NCBI GenBank assembly: GCA_013215515.1
Contig: JABSPC010000384.1
Location: 1-7,302, forward strand
Source of the DNA: Crocinitomicaceae bacterium
Lineage (GTDB): Bacteria > Bacteroidota > Bacteroidia > Flavobacteriales_D > Crocinitomicaceae
Direction of reading: 5' to 3'
DNA length: 7,302 nt
Shown here: piece after piece, positions 1 to 6,759 of the stretch
Numbering within the stretch: position 1 is the first letter of the stretch
How the letters are laid out: every line of letters starts with the position of its first letter
Notes under the pieces: generated by a model
What the model saw: the letters and a program-made list of their open reading frames with translations, nothing else
Told to the model about the DNA's origin: nothing
The model's database searches: none
Made by a program: the position numbers and the translations under genes

Positions 1-1
1 C

Positions 2-484
2 GGAAAGGAGAGCGAGTTTGGCCTTGTTGAAGATATGCTAATTGAAAATGGCCTTGAAGCAAAGGACTCTCAAATGGTTGTTGGTCGACTGAAAAGTATG
101 GTAGGAACCTTATTTTTCGTTGTTCTTTGTATTTCAATAATCGCTGTATTCGTTTCTGGACTTGTACTAATCCAGTACATGCAATTGCTGATGTCTAAAA
201 ACGCATATGAAGTAAGAACTCTTCTGCGCATAGGATACCATCCTGATAATGTTATTAAACAATTCTTTATCTACTTCGTAAAAGTCTTTGGAATTGTCAT
301 GGCACTTGGATTGATATGCTTCCTAATCTTTAAAGTTTTCTTAGACAAAATGTTCGAGACAGGTGGGTTATTTATCGATAAAAACATGACCATGTGGAGT
401 ATTGCTGCATTAATTTTGGCATTCACATTGTTTACCCTCTCAAGTTTCCTCACAGCCAAAAAAGGAATCTATAAAGAATACTAA
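2..484 (+). CDS. FtsX-like ABC transporter permease, C-terminal part (5' truncated by window edge)
   Basis: The frame is open from the left edge to a TAA at 482-484, so about 160 C-terminal residues are visible. An ATG at 35 is internal and probably not the true start. The fragment has three hydrophobic helices, at roughly visible residues 34-60, 87-114 and 131-151. Between the first two lies a basic/polar stretch, MSKNAYEVRTLLRIGYHPDN. Members of the FtsX/MacB permease family carry a similar cytoplasmic segment (E-x-R-x-L-R-x-x-G) after the first helix of their C-terminal domain. That layout suggests an inner-membrane subunit that works with a MacB/LolD/FtsE-type ATPase, for example in lipoprotein or peptide export or cell-wall control. 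The substrate cannot be told from this fragment. The protein ends in a short basic tail (AKKGIYKEY). No convincing terminator follows. The family call is fairly sure; the specific role is unknown. Confidence 0.72.
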   Translation, partial: GKESEFGLVEDMLIENGLEAKDSQMVVGRLKSMVGTLFFVVLCISIIAVFVSGLVLIQYMQLLMSKNAYEVRTLLRIGYHPDNVIKQFFIYFVKVFGIVMALGLICFLIFKVFLDKMFETGGLFIDKNMTMWSIAALILAFTLFTLSSFLTAKKGIYKEY

Positions 485-485
485 A

Positions 486-560
486 CGTTAAAGAATTGTT
501 AATCCGACTTACCCCGAGCATCCAAAAAAAAAAAATCAACGTCAAACAATTGTTAATCGG
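486..560 (+). repeat. Imperfect 21-bp direct repeat flanking an A12 tract
   Basis: Two 21-base copies at 486-506 and 540-560 match at 18 of 21 positions and share the core AATTGTTAATC. They start 54 bp apart. Between them is an uninterrupted run of twelve A residues (524-535). The second copy supplies the TTG that I read as the -33 element of the promoter for the next gene. The arrangement could be a pair of regulator sites next to an intrinsically bent A-tract, or the trace of a small duplication. Function is inference. Confidence 0.5.
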
Positions 561-579
561 GTGCTATCATGTATTTTTA
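550..579 (+). promoter_or_regulatory. Candidate Bacteroidota-type promoter for the thioredoxin-like gene
   Basis: TTG at 550-552 is followed after 19 bases by TATTTTTA at 572-579. This matches the Bacteroidota housekeeping pattern TTG-N(17-23)-TAnnTTTG except for the last base. It would place the transcript start near 585 and leave a leader of roughly 35-40 bases before the ATG at 623. The leader is AT-rich without a Shine-Dalgarno sequence, as usual for the phylum. Confidence 0.45.
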
Positions 580-622
580 GTGCCTTATCGTTATATATTT
601 AAACTTTAAATAGACACATTTT

Positions 623-2668
623 ATGAAATCATTGCTGATATTTATTCTGTTAGTGGGTTCTTATACCGTTAATGCACAGAGTATTAAATTCAAAATTTTA
701 GGACAAAGTGACACTACAGTTAATCTTGTAAAGTACTTCGGGCAAAGGTTATTCTATGCCGATACTGCCCAAATGATTAATGGTGTAGTTGAATTTGACG
801 GAAGTAAACAAAAAGCTGGAATTTTAGCATTGTACCTTCCAGGAGAGAAAATTTTGGACTTCGTATATAACGAGGAATCATCGATCTATATCGAAGCATC
901 GATGCCTAATTTAATGGGAACAGCAAAATCAAAATCGATTGACGACAATCCAATTTCCGTTGAAAACAAAATATTCTTAGAGTATGTTCAATTCATTAGC
1001 AATAAGCGAAACGAAGCGAATGTCAAATCTAAGTCAAGAGATGGTTTAGACGAGAGTGATGCCCAGTATGTTCGTCTTTCAGCGCAGATCAACGTAATTA
1101 ATGAAGAAATCAACGATTACAAAGAGAAAATAGGGGATGAATTTTGGAGTAAAGAATACCTAGCAGAGCAAGGTACCAAATCAAAAAAACTTGAAATTGA
1201 ACGCAAGAAATTGAGCCCTAAGAGTAAAAAGTACGAAAAACTATCTTCTAAGATTCAAGCAATGGAAGATGAGGTTAAAAAATACAAAGACAGTACCGCA
1301 CTAGAACTTCAGAATACGAAATACCTAGACAAACAAAAAATCAAATCCGACAATTATATAACCAAACTCAATAAAGTTAATCCTGAGAATAAAAAACACA
1401 AAAAATTCTCTTCAAAGATTCAAGAAGTAGAAGATGAAGTTATGGAGTACAAAGAAAAGGTCATTTCGGATAATTGGGATGAAGCTTTTATTAAGGGGAA
1501 GAAAATGCAATTAAAGCAACTGAAAATTCTACGAGATGGACCTGAGAAGGGTTCTGATGAGTATAAATCATTAACAGATGAGATTGATGCCATCAACGAT
1601 GAAGTTATTGCATATCAAAAGAACATAGCGACCAACCCTAATAATCTTCTCGTTTCTAAAGTAGTTCTGATGTCAATGGATATAGAAATTCCAGATGCGC
1701 CTGTAGATTATGCAGGAAATATCATAGATTCTAATTTCAAATTCAAATATTACCGTGATCATTACTTCGACAATATCGATTTGAATGATGATCGATTGAT
1801 GAGAAATCGTGTGTTCCACAACAAGTTCACAAATTACTTTAGCCCTAAAATAATGCTTCAGCACTGGGATACAGTTATTCAATACGCTTTCCAATTCTGT
1901 GATGGTTTAAACCCAAAATCAGATGTGTTCCAATATTCTGTATCTTGGATTACAAGCCAATATGAAAAGAGCAAAATCATGGGAATGAACAAAGTTTTCA
2001 TTCATATGGGGAAACGTTATTACTGTACTCTAAATGACGAAGGAAAATCTCCAGCGCACTGGATGCCAAAGGAAAATTTAGAAAAACTTTGTGAAAAAGT
2101 AAGTACGCATTATGATTTGGTAATGGGCGCTACTCCTCCGAATCTAATCTTACGAGATACTACAGATGTGAATTGGCGAGATTTTTACAGTTTGGATAAC
2201 GAATACACAGTGCTCTATTTTTGGGATCCTGAATGTGGACATTGTAAAAAAATTACTCCAAAATTGCAGAATCTTTATTCTAAGAAATGGAAAGAAAGAG
2301 GTATTGATATCTTCGCTGTTGGTAAAGCAACTGGAGATGATTTCGGCAAATGGAAGAAATTCGTTGCTAAGAACAAATTAGAGTTCATTAACGTTGCAGT
2401 AACGGCGAATTTGTACGATAGCGCTATGATTAATGCGTCCTATTTCATTCCGAGATATACGACGATTGAGTCATTGAATTACCAAAAAACCTATGACATC
2501 TATGCAACACCAAAAGTATGGGTTCTTGATAAAGACAAAAAAATTGTCGCGTACAGTCTTACCGTTTCTCAATTAGAGAATTTAATGGATCGTTTTCAAA
2601 AGAAAACAGATTCTACAATTCTTTATCCAGCAGAGGAAGAAGATCCGGAAGAAGACAAAATGCATTAG
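623..2668 (+). CDS. Secreted thioredoxin-fold protein with DUF4369/DUF5106-like regions and an internal repeat expansion
   Basis: The protein has 681 residues. It begins with a signal peptide (hydrophobic core about 4-14, likely cleavage after VNA at 18, before Gln19), so it acts outside the cytoplasm. Residues about 20-100 are a beta-rich segment like the DUF4369 domain found at the N-terminus of Bacteroidota redoxins. Residues about 105-340 are highly charged helical coiled coil built of four 55-residue units (described separately). Residues about 345-510 resemble DUF5106, with many aromatic residues. The C-terminal domain, about 515-665, is a TlpA/ResA-like thioredoxin fold. Its active site is C538-G-H-C541 in the context WDPECGHCKK, and the cis-proline is in ATP at 630. 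A short acidic tail (AEEEDPEED) ends the protein. The active site suggests a thiol-disulfide oxidoreductase, probably reducing or isomerising extracytoplasmic disulfides; the partner is unknown. It appears monocistronic, with its own promoter and terminator. From memory, relatives are usually shorter (about 450-520 residues), the difference being the repeats. Confidence 0.85.
   Translation: MKSLLIFILLVGSYTVNAQSIKFKILGQSDTTVNLVKYFGQRLFYADTAQMINGVVEFDGSKQKAGILALYLPGEKILDFVYNEESSIYIEASMPNLMGTAKSKSIDDNPISVENKIFLEYVQFISNKRNEANVKSKSRDGLDESDAQYVRLSAQINVINEEINDYKEKIGDEFWSKEYLAEQGTKSKKLEIERKKLSPKSKKYEKLSSKIQAMEDEVKKYKDSTALELQNTKYLDKQKIKSDNYITKLNKVNPENKKHKKFSSKIQEVEDEVMEYKEKVISDNWDEAFIKGKKMQLKQLKILRDGPEKGSDEYKSLTDEIDAINDEVIAYQKNIATNPNNLLVSKVVLMSMDIEIPDAPVDYAGNIIDSNFKFKYYRDHYFDNIDLNDDRLMRNRVFHNKFTNYFSPKIMLQHWDTVIQYAFQFCDGLNPKSDVFQYSVSWITSQYEKSKIMGMNKVFIHMGKRYYCTLNDEGKSPAHWMPKENLEKLCEKVSTHYDLVMGATPPNLILRDTTDVNWRDFYSLDNEYTVLYFWDPECGHCKKITPKLQNLYSKKWKERGIDIFAVGKATGDDFGKWKKFVAKNKLEFINVAVTANLYDSAMINASYFIPRYTTIESLNYQKTYDIYATPKVWVLDKDKKIVAYSLTVSQLENLMDRFQKKTDSTILYPAEEEDPEEDKMH
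1067..1726 (+). repeat. Four tandem 165-bp (55-residue) coding repeats
   Basis: Units begin at bases 1067, 1232, 1397 and 1562, which are residues Y149, Y204, H259 and Y314. The spacing is exactly 55 residues each time. Every unit opens with an aromatic residue or His, then L/F-S/T, an Ile eight residues in (I156, I211, I266, I321), an E-rich turn and a Tyr 17 residues after the start (Y166, Y221, Y276, Y331). Units 2 and 3 are the most alike: both contain SSKIQ followed by EDEV, and their DNA is visibly similar there. Unit 4 runs into the conserved NP...L...IP-x-AP linker, so it is probably the ancestral copy and units 1-3 the additions. The predicted structure is repeated helical hairpins, making a spacer between the N-terminal domain and the redox domain. 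Confidence 0.85.
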
Positions 2669-2687
2669 CGAAAAAACACTCATAAAC

Positions 2688-2724
2688 AAGCCCTGATCCT
2701 TCGATGAAAGATCAGGGCTTTTTA
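2688..2724 (+). terminator. Rho-independent terminator
   Basis: AAGCCCTGATC at 2688-2698 pairs perfectly with GATCAGGGCTT at 2710-2720, across an 11-base loop that can itself form three more pairs (TTC/GAA). A run of five T follows (2719-2723). It lies 20 bases after the stop of the thioredoxin-like gene and ends its transcript. The minus-strand side is followed by CTTGTTTATG, only moderately T-rich, so it might also stop the convergent response-regulator transcript, though less efficiently. Confidence 0.9.
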
Positions 2725-2915
2725 TTGCTTAATGTATTTACTTTAACACCAATAAAGTCTGTATTAATTTGAGTTTAACAAGATCAAAAACAAAACAACT
2801 GTAACAATTAATATGCTCTTCGTATTAGCCTGCCTGAATTTCCTTGGCGAACCAAAATACAAATTCACAGCAAACGTAATTATTGGAAGCCTATTAGGTA
2901 CTTATACTTTCTACT

Positions 2916-3380
2916 TTAGGATAGCAAGTTCTGACGTGCGATGAATTCCAGTTGTTTATTTGCTTTTTTGAGTGCTTCTATTAATTGGGCATTCTCTTTC
3001 CGTAATGAAAACACCTCATTCGCCTGTTCAATAACCAACCGCAGATCATTTGGTTGCCAAGGCTTCGATATATACCTGTAAACTTGTCCTTGATTAATAG
3101 AATCAATAACGGCCTCAATATCGGAATAACCTGTAATTAGAATACGAATGGGCTCTGGATAATCATTTTTAAGTAATTTGAAAAACTCTACACCAGTTAC
3201 CTCAGGCATTCGTTGATCTGATAGTACAACATTAATGTCGTGCTTCTTTAAGATTTTCAGCCCTTCTTTTGCGCTTTCAGCAGTATACACCGTGAAATTT
3301 CTGCGATAAGTTGCCTTGAATGAAGTCAAATTGTGACTTTCATCGTCGACATATAATACCTGAAGTTTTTCCTCACTCAT
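2916..3380 (-). CDS. Stand-alone response regulator (receiver domain with coiled-coil tail)
   Basis: The protein has 154 residues. Residues 5-125 are a complete CheY-like receiver domain: acidic pair D12-D13, phosphoacceptor D55 in the motif LSDQRMP, switch Thr83 in ITGYSD, Tyr101-x-Tyr103 in the next strand, and Lys106-Pro107 in KPW. The SDQRMP and YISKPW signatures are the variant seen in RpfG-like and many hybrid-kinase-associated receivers. Residues about 118-148 form an amphipathic, charged helix (RKENAQLIEALKKANKQLEF) that looks like a coiled coil for dimerisation or partner binding. No DNA-binding, HD-GYP, GGDEF or other output domain follows before the TAA, so output must be through a protein partner. 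The start at 3380 is supported by the receiver beginning directly after it. The gene is divergent from the 3683-6720 cluster and convergent with the thioredoxin-like gene. All phosphorylation residues are present, so it is likely active. The cognate kinase is not identified. Confidence 0.92.
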   Translation of the reverse strand: MSEEKLQVLYVDDESHNLTSFKATYRRNFTVYTAESAKEGLKILKKHDINVVLSDQRMPEVTGVEFFKLLKNDYPEPIRILITGYSDIEAVIDSINQGQVYRYISKPWQPNDLRLVIEQANEVFSLRKENAQLIEALKKANKQLEFIARQNLLS

Positions 3381-3457
3381 AAGTCTATTTTTTCGCCATT
3401 CTATGATTCCTAAATCATAAAACCAACCCTGATTATAAATAAATAGATCGTGCCTTT

Positions 3458-3486
3458 CAAATTTAACTATAGTTAAAAGTACTCAC
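3458..3486 (-). promoter_or_regulatory. Candidate promoter of the response-regulator gene
   Basis: On the minus strand, TAAATTTG (plus-strand 3458-3465) matches the Bacteroidota -7 consensus TAnnTTTG exactly. A GTG at plus-strand 3484-3486, one base off the TTG -33 element, lies 18 bases upstream. Transcription would begin around 3445-3452, giving a leader of about 65-72 bases before the ATG at 3380. The -7 box overlaps the left arm of the 3462-3477 palindrome. Confidence 0.55.
3462..3477. promoter_or_regulatory. Perfect 16-bp palindrome, candidate operator
   Basis: TTTAACTATAGTTAAA is identical to its own reverse complement; symmetry stops at the flanking A/A pair. It overlaps the -7 element of the response-regulator promoter and fills part of its spacer. 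A dimeric repressor bound here would block that promoter. It lies about 130 bases upstream of the rightward -33 element, so it could also influence the cluster. The binding protein is unknown, and AT-rich palindromes can arise by chance. Confidence 0.45.
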
Positions 3487-3608
3487 TTCATAGAGTATAT
3501 CTACTGTTCGAGTATGTTAAATATACGCATAGTAAATGTTATTTGTGCGCAACGCATCTAAAAAGGCTAGGATGAACTTTATGGGCCATTTTTAAGCTTG
3601 CTCAGGAA

Positions 3609-3641
3609 TTGAATTATATGTTCGACATAAGTGTACCTTTG
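3609..3641 (+). promoter_or_regulatory. Promoter of the ThiF-nitroreductase/GNAT cluster
   Basis: TACCTTTG at 3634-3641 is an exact match to TAnnTTTG. TTG at 3609-3611 lies 22 bases upstream, within the usual 17-23 range. Transcription would start about 3645-3650, so the ATG at 3683 would have a leader of roughly 35 bases. This position also argues against the TTG codon at 3650 as the start. Confidence 0.6.
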
Positions 3642-3682
3642 TAGAGATTTTGTATGGCACTCTTCAAATTAAATGCCTCATT

Positions 3683-6016
3683 ATGAAAACAAAACTCGCT
3701 ACTATTGCTGTTACTACCAAACAATTGGACAATTCTAGAAGTGCCCAATTATACTCTCTGAATAATAAAAATGATGGGGAAAAGCTTGCGAAATTACTCG
3801 AAAACAGTCCTAGAATTAGAGTTATTGATGAGCTGCAATCACAATTAACTGAGCTCATCAAATTACGCTACCCAAAAGAGAAACATTCTGATGCTGAAAC
3901 TCAAATTCTGATCAAGCAACATCTGAATGGTATTCCCGAAGAAAAATATGGAGTTTGGGCGTACTATCAATGGAACAATACATTGGTTCACATTCTTGAT
4001 CGTGACGAATTCTATGAAGTTAAAACCAATAGAAATCAGCATAAAATCACACGCGAAGAAAGCGAAATCCTTGGTAAACAAATTGTTGGTGTTGTAGGCT
4101 TATCGGTAGGAAGAACGATTGCCATTACGATGACAATGGAACATAGCTATGGTGAAATTCGAATTGCCGATTTTGATGTCTTAGAACTTAGTAACTACAA
4201 CAGGATTCGTGCAGCTCTTACAGATTTAGGAGTTAAAAAAACGATCTCATTGGCACGAGAAATTGCAGAAATTGATCCTTATGTTAAAGTAGTTTGCTTC
4301 AATGGTGGAATAACTGATGATAATATAGATGCTTTTTTCACTCAAGGAGGAAGGTTAAATGTACTTGTGGACGAATGTGATGGACTAGACATTAAAATAT
4401 TATTGCGAGAAAAAGCAAAGGCCCTTAGAATCCCGGTCATTATGGATATGAATGATCGCGGAACGATGGACATTGAGCGTTTTGATTTGGAACCAGGCCG
4501 TCCATTACTTCATGGATATATTGGACATCTAGATTCTTCAAAATTAAAGGGACTTACAAACGAACAAAAGATACCATACATAATGCCTATGCTCGGCGAG
4601 AATACAATTTCGACGAAGCTAAAGGCATCAATGCTAGAAATAGAACAAACGCTAACAACATGGCCGCAATTGGCTGCTGATGTCACACTTGGAGGAGCCG
4701 TTGCTGCAAACGTTTACAGAAGAATCGTTCTGGATGAATTTCATGATTCAGGACGCTATTTCATTGATATGGATGATCTTATTCGAGACAAGGACATAAA
4801 GGCATTCACATCATTTCAACCAGATAAATACGTTAGGGTCAATGACTTGAATAAATCTTCAATTGAATCAAAACTTGAAGCATTAAAGCTTTCCACTTCA
4901 GAAGGTCAAATTTCGCTTTCAAAAGATCAATTGAACAATCTAATTACCGCTGCAAATCAAGCTTCATCGACTGCAAATGTCCAGCCATGGAAATGGGCAT
5001 ATTATAGCGAATGCCTTGTTTTGTTTCATGATTCAAAAGTAGCGGAATCGTTCGGTGATTTCCAAAATATTGGTTCCAATTTATCTTATGGCGCTGCACT
5101 TGAGAACCTAGTTCAACAGGCACAACATGATGGGCTTTCGCTTAGTATTGAGACAGCTACAACGGGAAATCAAGGCTCTCACCATGTAGCCATTGTACGA
5201 TTTTTTGAACGAGATAAAGGTTCAGAAAAACTACTTCAAGAAAATTTAGCTCAGCACATATTTCAACGCTGTACAAATAGAACAAAAAGCAACTACTCAC
5301 CAATAGAAGATGGTATCACGTCGGTATTAAAGTCTACAGCCAATTCTATCAATGGAGTTTCATTAAAATTATTTACTGATCCGGAAATAATAAAAGCCGC
5401 TGGGAAATTAATAGGGCGTGCTGACAAATTGCGATTCTTTAATAAAGAAGGTCATAAAGATTTTTTCTGGAGAGAAGCACGTTGGACGCCTGAAGAAAGT
5501 GAAGAAACTGGTGATGGAATTGATCTGAGAACTGCAGAAATGAGCGATGCCGAAATCACAGGAATGAAAATGGCGCGCAATTATGATGTAGTTAAACAAA
5601 TGCAAGCATGGAATGGCGGCGGAGCCTTTGAAAAAACAGCAATTGATTCTTTTGAAGGAGCCAGTGCAATTGGGCTTTTCTGTGTTGATAGTTACTCCCC
5701 TGACAATGCACTTAAAGTTGGCAGAAGTCTTGAACGTACTTGGCTTAAAGCGACAGAAATGAATATAAGCATTCAACCATGGATGAGTATTGTTTTTCAC
5801 TTTCATCGCTTAATGACGGGCGACGGAATTGGAATGGATCCAACTTTTAAGCGAGAAGCTCAAAAATTACGAAGAGAGTATGAAAGCCTCTTTGGATTGG
5901 ACAACACATTTAAAGAATTGTTCCTCATTCGTTTTTTTAATGGAGATGAACCAAGTACTAAATCAATTAGGAAACCGTTAGAAGAAGTATTATTTGATTT
6001 CGGAAACAATGAATAA
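3683..6016 (+). CDS. Rv1355c-type fusion: ThiF/E1-like adenylating domain plus nitroreductase-like domain
   Basis: From the ATG at 3683 the protein has 777 residues; a TTG 11 codons upstream also reads through but sits almost on the predicted transcript start. Residues about 1-115 are a helical N-terminal region. Residues about 120-370 are an E1/ThiF Rossmann fold: nucleotide loop G139-L-S-V-G143, ADFDVLELSNYNR at 162-174 (acidic D163/D165, N173, R174), basic K185-K186, and VDECD at 229-233 matching the adenylation Asp region. The classical GxGGxG loop is altered and no zinc-binding CxxC pair exists. Residues about 400-760 resemble nitroreductase/Acg proteins: STANVQPW (Q434-P-W436), GSNLSYGAALENL (464-476), RCTNR (529-533) and a final LIRFFNGDEP around R750. 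No signal peptide is seen, so it is cytoplasmic. The E1 half suggests adenylation of a carboxylate or peptide end and the second half a flavin-dependent redox step. Substrates are unknown and FMN binding is unproven. It overlaps the next gene by 8 bases. Confidence 0.82.
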   Translation: MKTKLATIAVTTKQLDNSRSAQLYSLNNKNDGEKLAKLLENSPRIRVIDELQSQLTELIKLRYPKEKHSDAETQILIKQHLNGIPEEKYGVWAYYQWNNTLVHILDRDEFYEVKTNRNQHKITREESEILGKQIVGVVGLSVGRTIAITMTMEHSYGEIRIADFDVLELSNYNRIRAALTDLGVKKTISLAREIAEIDPYVKVVCFNGGITDDNIDAFFTQGGRLNVLVDECDGLDIKILLREKAKALRIPVIMDMNDRGTMDIERFDLEPGRPLLHGYIGHLDSSKLKGLTNEQKIPYIMPMLGENTISTKLKASMLEIEQTLTTWPQLAADVTLGGAVAANVYRRIVLDEFHDSGRYFIDMDDLIRDKDIKAFTSFQPDKYVRVNDLNKSSIESKLEALKLSTSEGQISLSKDQLNNLITAANQASSTANVQPWKWAYYSECLVLFHDSKVAESFGDFQNIGSNLSYGAALENLVQQAQHDGLSLSIETATTGNQGSHHVAIVRFFERDKGSEKLLQENLAQHIFQRCTNRTKSNYSPIEDGITSVLKSTANSINGVSLKLFTDPEIIKAAGKLIGRADKLRFFNKEGHKDFFWREARWTPEESEETGDGIDLRTAEMSDAEITGMKMARNYDVVKQMQAWNGGGAFEKTAIDSFEGASAIGLFCVDSYSPDNALKVGRSLERTWLKATEMNISIQPWMSIVFHFHRLMTGDGIGMDPTFKREAQKLRREYESLFGLDNTFKELFLIRFFNGDEPSTKSIRKPLEEVLFDFGNNE

Positions 6017-6719
6017 TCAATTCAGTATCAGAACTTTTAGAGCTATAAACGAGCCCGAGACATGTCAAAAATATGTCGAGTCTCACATGGACGTATTGCG
6101 TCTATATGGAATCACCGAAATTACTTCAGCCAAGGAAGAGTGGTTTAAGAATCCCGCGTCCTATGTTATTATTGCAGAGGATTATTTCGGCAATATGGTT
6201 GGCGGAATTCGAGTTCATGAAGTTGGTGGCACTCAACCTTTACCCGTAGAAGATGCAATAGGATTCATGGATCCAGGAATTCACTCACTTGTAAAAAACC
6301 ATCACGTAACCCGTGGAGCCGGCGAATTATGCGGACTATGGAACTCGCGTACAGTTGCTGGAATGGGATTGAGCAAAGTATTAGTCCGAGCTGGACTTTC
6401 AATAACAAATCAAATCGGAATCAATACAATGTTTGGTATTTGCGCTGAAATTACGCTGCCCATGTTTCGAAACGTAGGGTATGGCGTAGAACATTCTCTT
6501 GGTAAAGAGGGAACATTCTACTATCCAAAACAAGATTTACTTGCCTATGCTTTAATTATGGATGCAAATACCATGTCTCATGCTTCTCCTGATGAACGTT
6601 ATCGCGTACTTGAATTAAGAGAAGAACCTTCTATTGTCGGCATTGAGAGCGGACCAAAAGGAATAATTGAATTACAATACGAACTTAATCAATCTACAAT
6701 GCAGGCTATTAATTGTTAA
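6009..6719 (+). CDS. GNAT-fold acyltransferase, autoinducer/N-acyl amino acid synthase-like
   Basis: From the ATG at 6009 the protein has 236 residues. This start overlaps the upstream stop by 8 bases and suggests translational coupling; a TTG at 5994 is less likely. The pattern is that of the GNAT superfamily: strand YVIIAED (52-58), GNMVGGIRVHEVGG (61-74), a central strand with GELCGLW (105-111), then RTVAGMGLSKVLVRAGL (114-130) in the place of the acyl-CoA or acyl-ACP pyrophosphate loop, and ICAEITLPMFRNVGYGV (144-160) as the terminal strand-helix with the usual GF/GY end. The loop lacks a Q/R at the first motif-A position (Thr115), with Arg114 one place off. The acidic PVEDAIG segment before the E-L-C strand and the GTFYYP segment after the last helix recall FeeM and LuxI-type synthases, which join an acyl chain to an amino compound. 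That sub-family call is inference; a plain N-acetyltransferase is the alternative. The product could feed or use the upstream fusion enzyme. Confidence 0.75.
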   Translation: MNNQFSIRTFRAINEPETCQKYVESHMDVLRLYGITEITSAKEEWFKNPASYVIIAEDYFGNMVGGIRVHEVGGTQPLPVEDAIGFMDPGIHSLVKNHHVTRGAGELCGLWNSRTVAGMGLSKVLVRAGLSITNQIGINTMFGICAEITLPMFRNVGYGVEHSLGKEGTFYYPKQDLLAYALIMDANTMSHASPDERYRVLELREEPSIVGIESGPKGIIELQYELNQSTMQAINC

Positions 6720-6759
6720 TTTAGACGGACGAATATCCCAGAACCACTAAAATTCAAGG

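Larger units (their letters stand above)
3381..3682. other. Divergent intergenic region, 302 bases
   Basis: This non-coding stretch separates the response-regulator gene (leftward) from the fusion-gene cluster (rightward). It holds one candidate promoter in each direction and a perfect 16-bp palindrome, listed separately. Frequent stops occur in the frames read, and no RNA gene or riboswitch fold was recognised by eye. Between the two promoters (about 3487-3608) I see AT-rich sequence only, including a GTGCGCAAC segment near 3545-3553 that is not clearly a site. Confidence 0.6.

Noticed and set aside
510..536. Intrinsic terminator after the FtsX-like gene using the A12 tract
   Set aside because: On the plus strand the tract is A rather than T. 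On the minus strand, where it would be T, no GC-rich hairpin precedes it; only the weak loopless AACAATTGTT palindrome is present.
1673..1894. Antisense 73-codon open frame on the minus strand
   Set aside because: It is opposite the conserved DUF5106-like region of a well-supported gene and has an isoleucine-rich, non-protein-like composition.
3650..3682. TTG start 11 codons upstream for the ThiF-nitroreductase fusion
   Set aside because: It falls at or before the predicted transcript start set by the exact TAnnTTTG at 3634-3641, and the ATG at 3683 is a better codon.
5408..5806. Antisense 132-codon open frame on the minus strand
   Set aside because: It lies wholly inside the nitroreductase-like half of the fusion gene, and its product is rich in Phe, Cys and His as expected for a shadow frame, with no domain signature.
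5994..6008. TTG start for the GNAT gene
   Set aside because: The ATG at 6009 gives a normal coupled overlap and the usual N-terminal length; the five extra residues add nothing recognisable.
3683..6016. Complete RiPP-type biosynthetic cluster around the E1-like/nitroreductase fusion
   Set aside because: No short precursor-like ORF, YcaO, transporter or protease gene is visible in the window, so only the enzyme chemistry hints at it.
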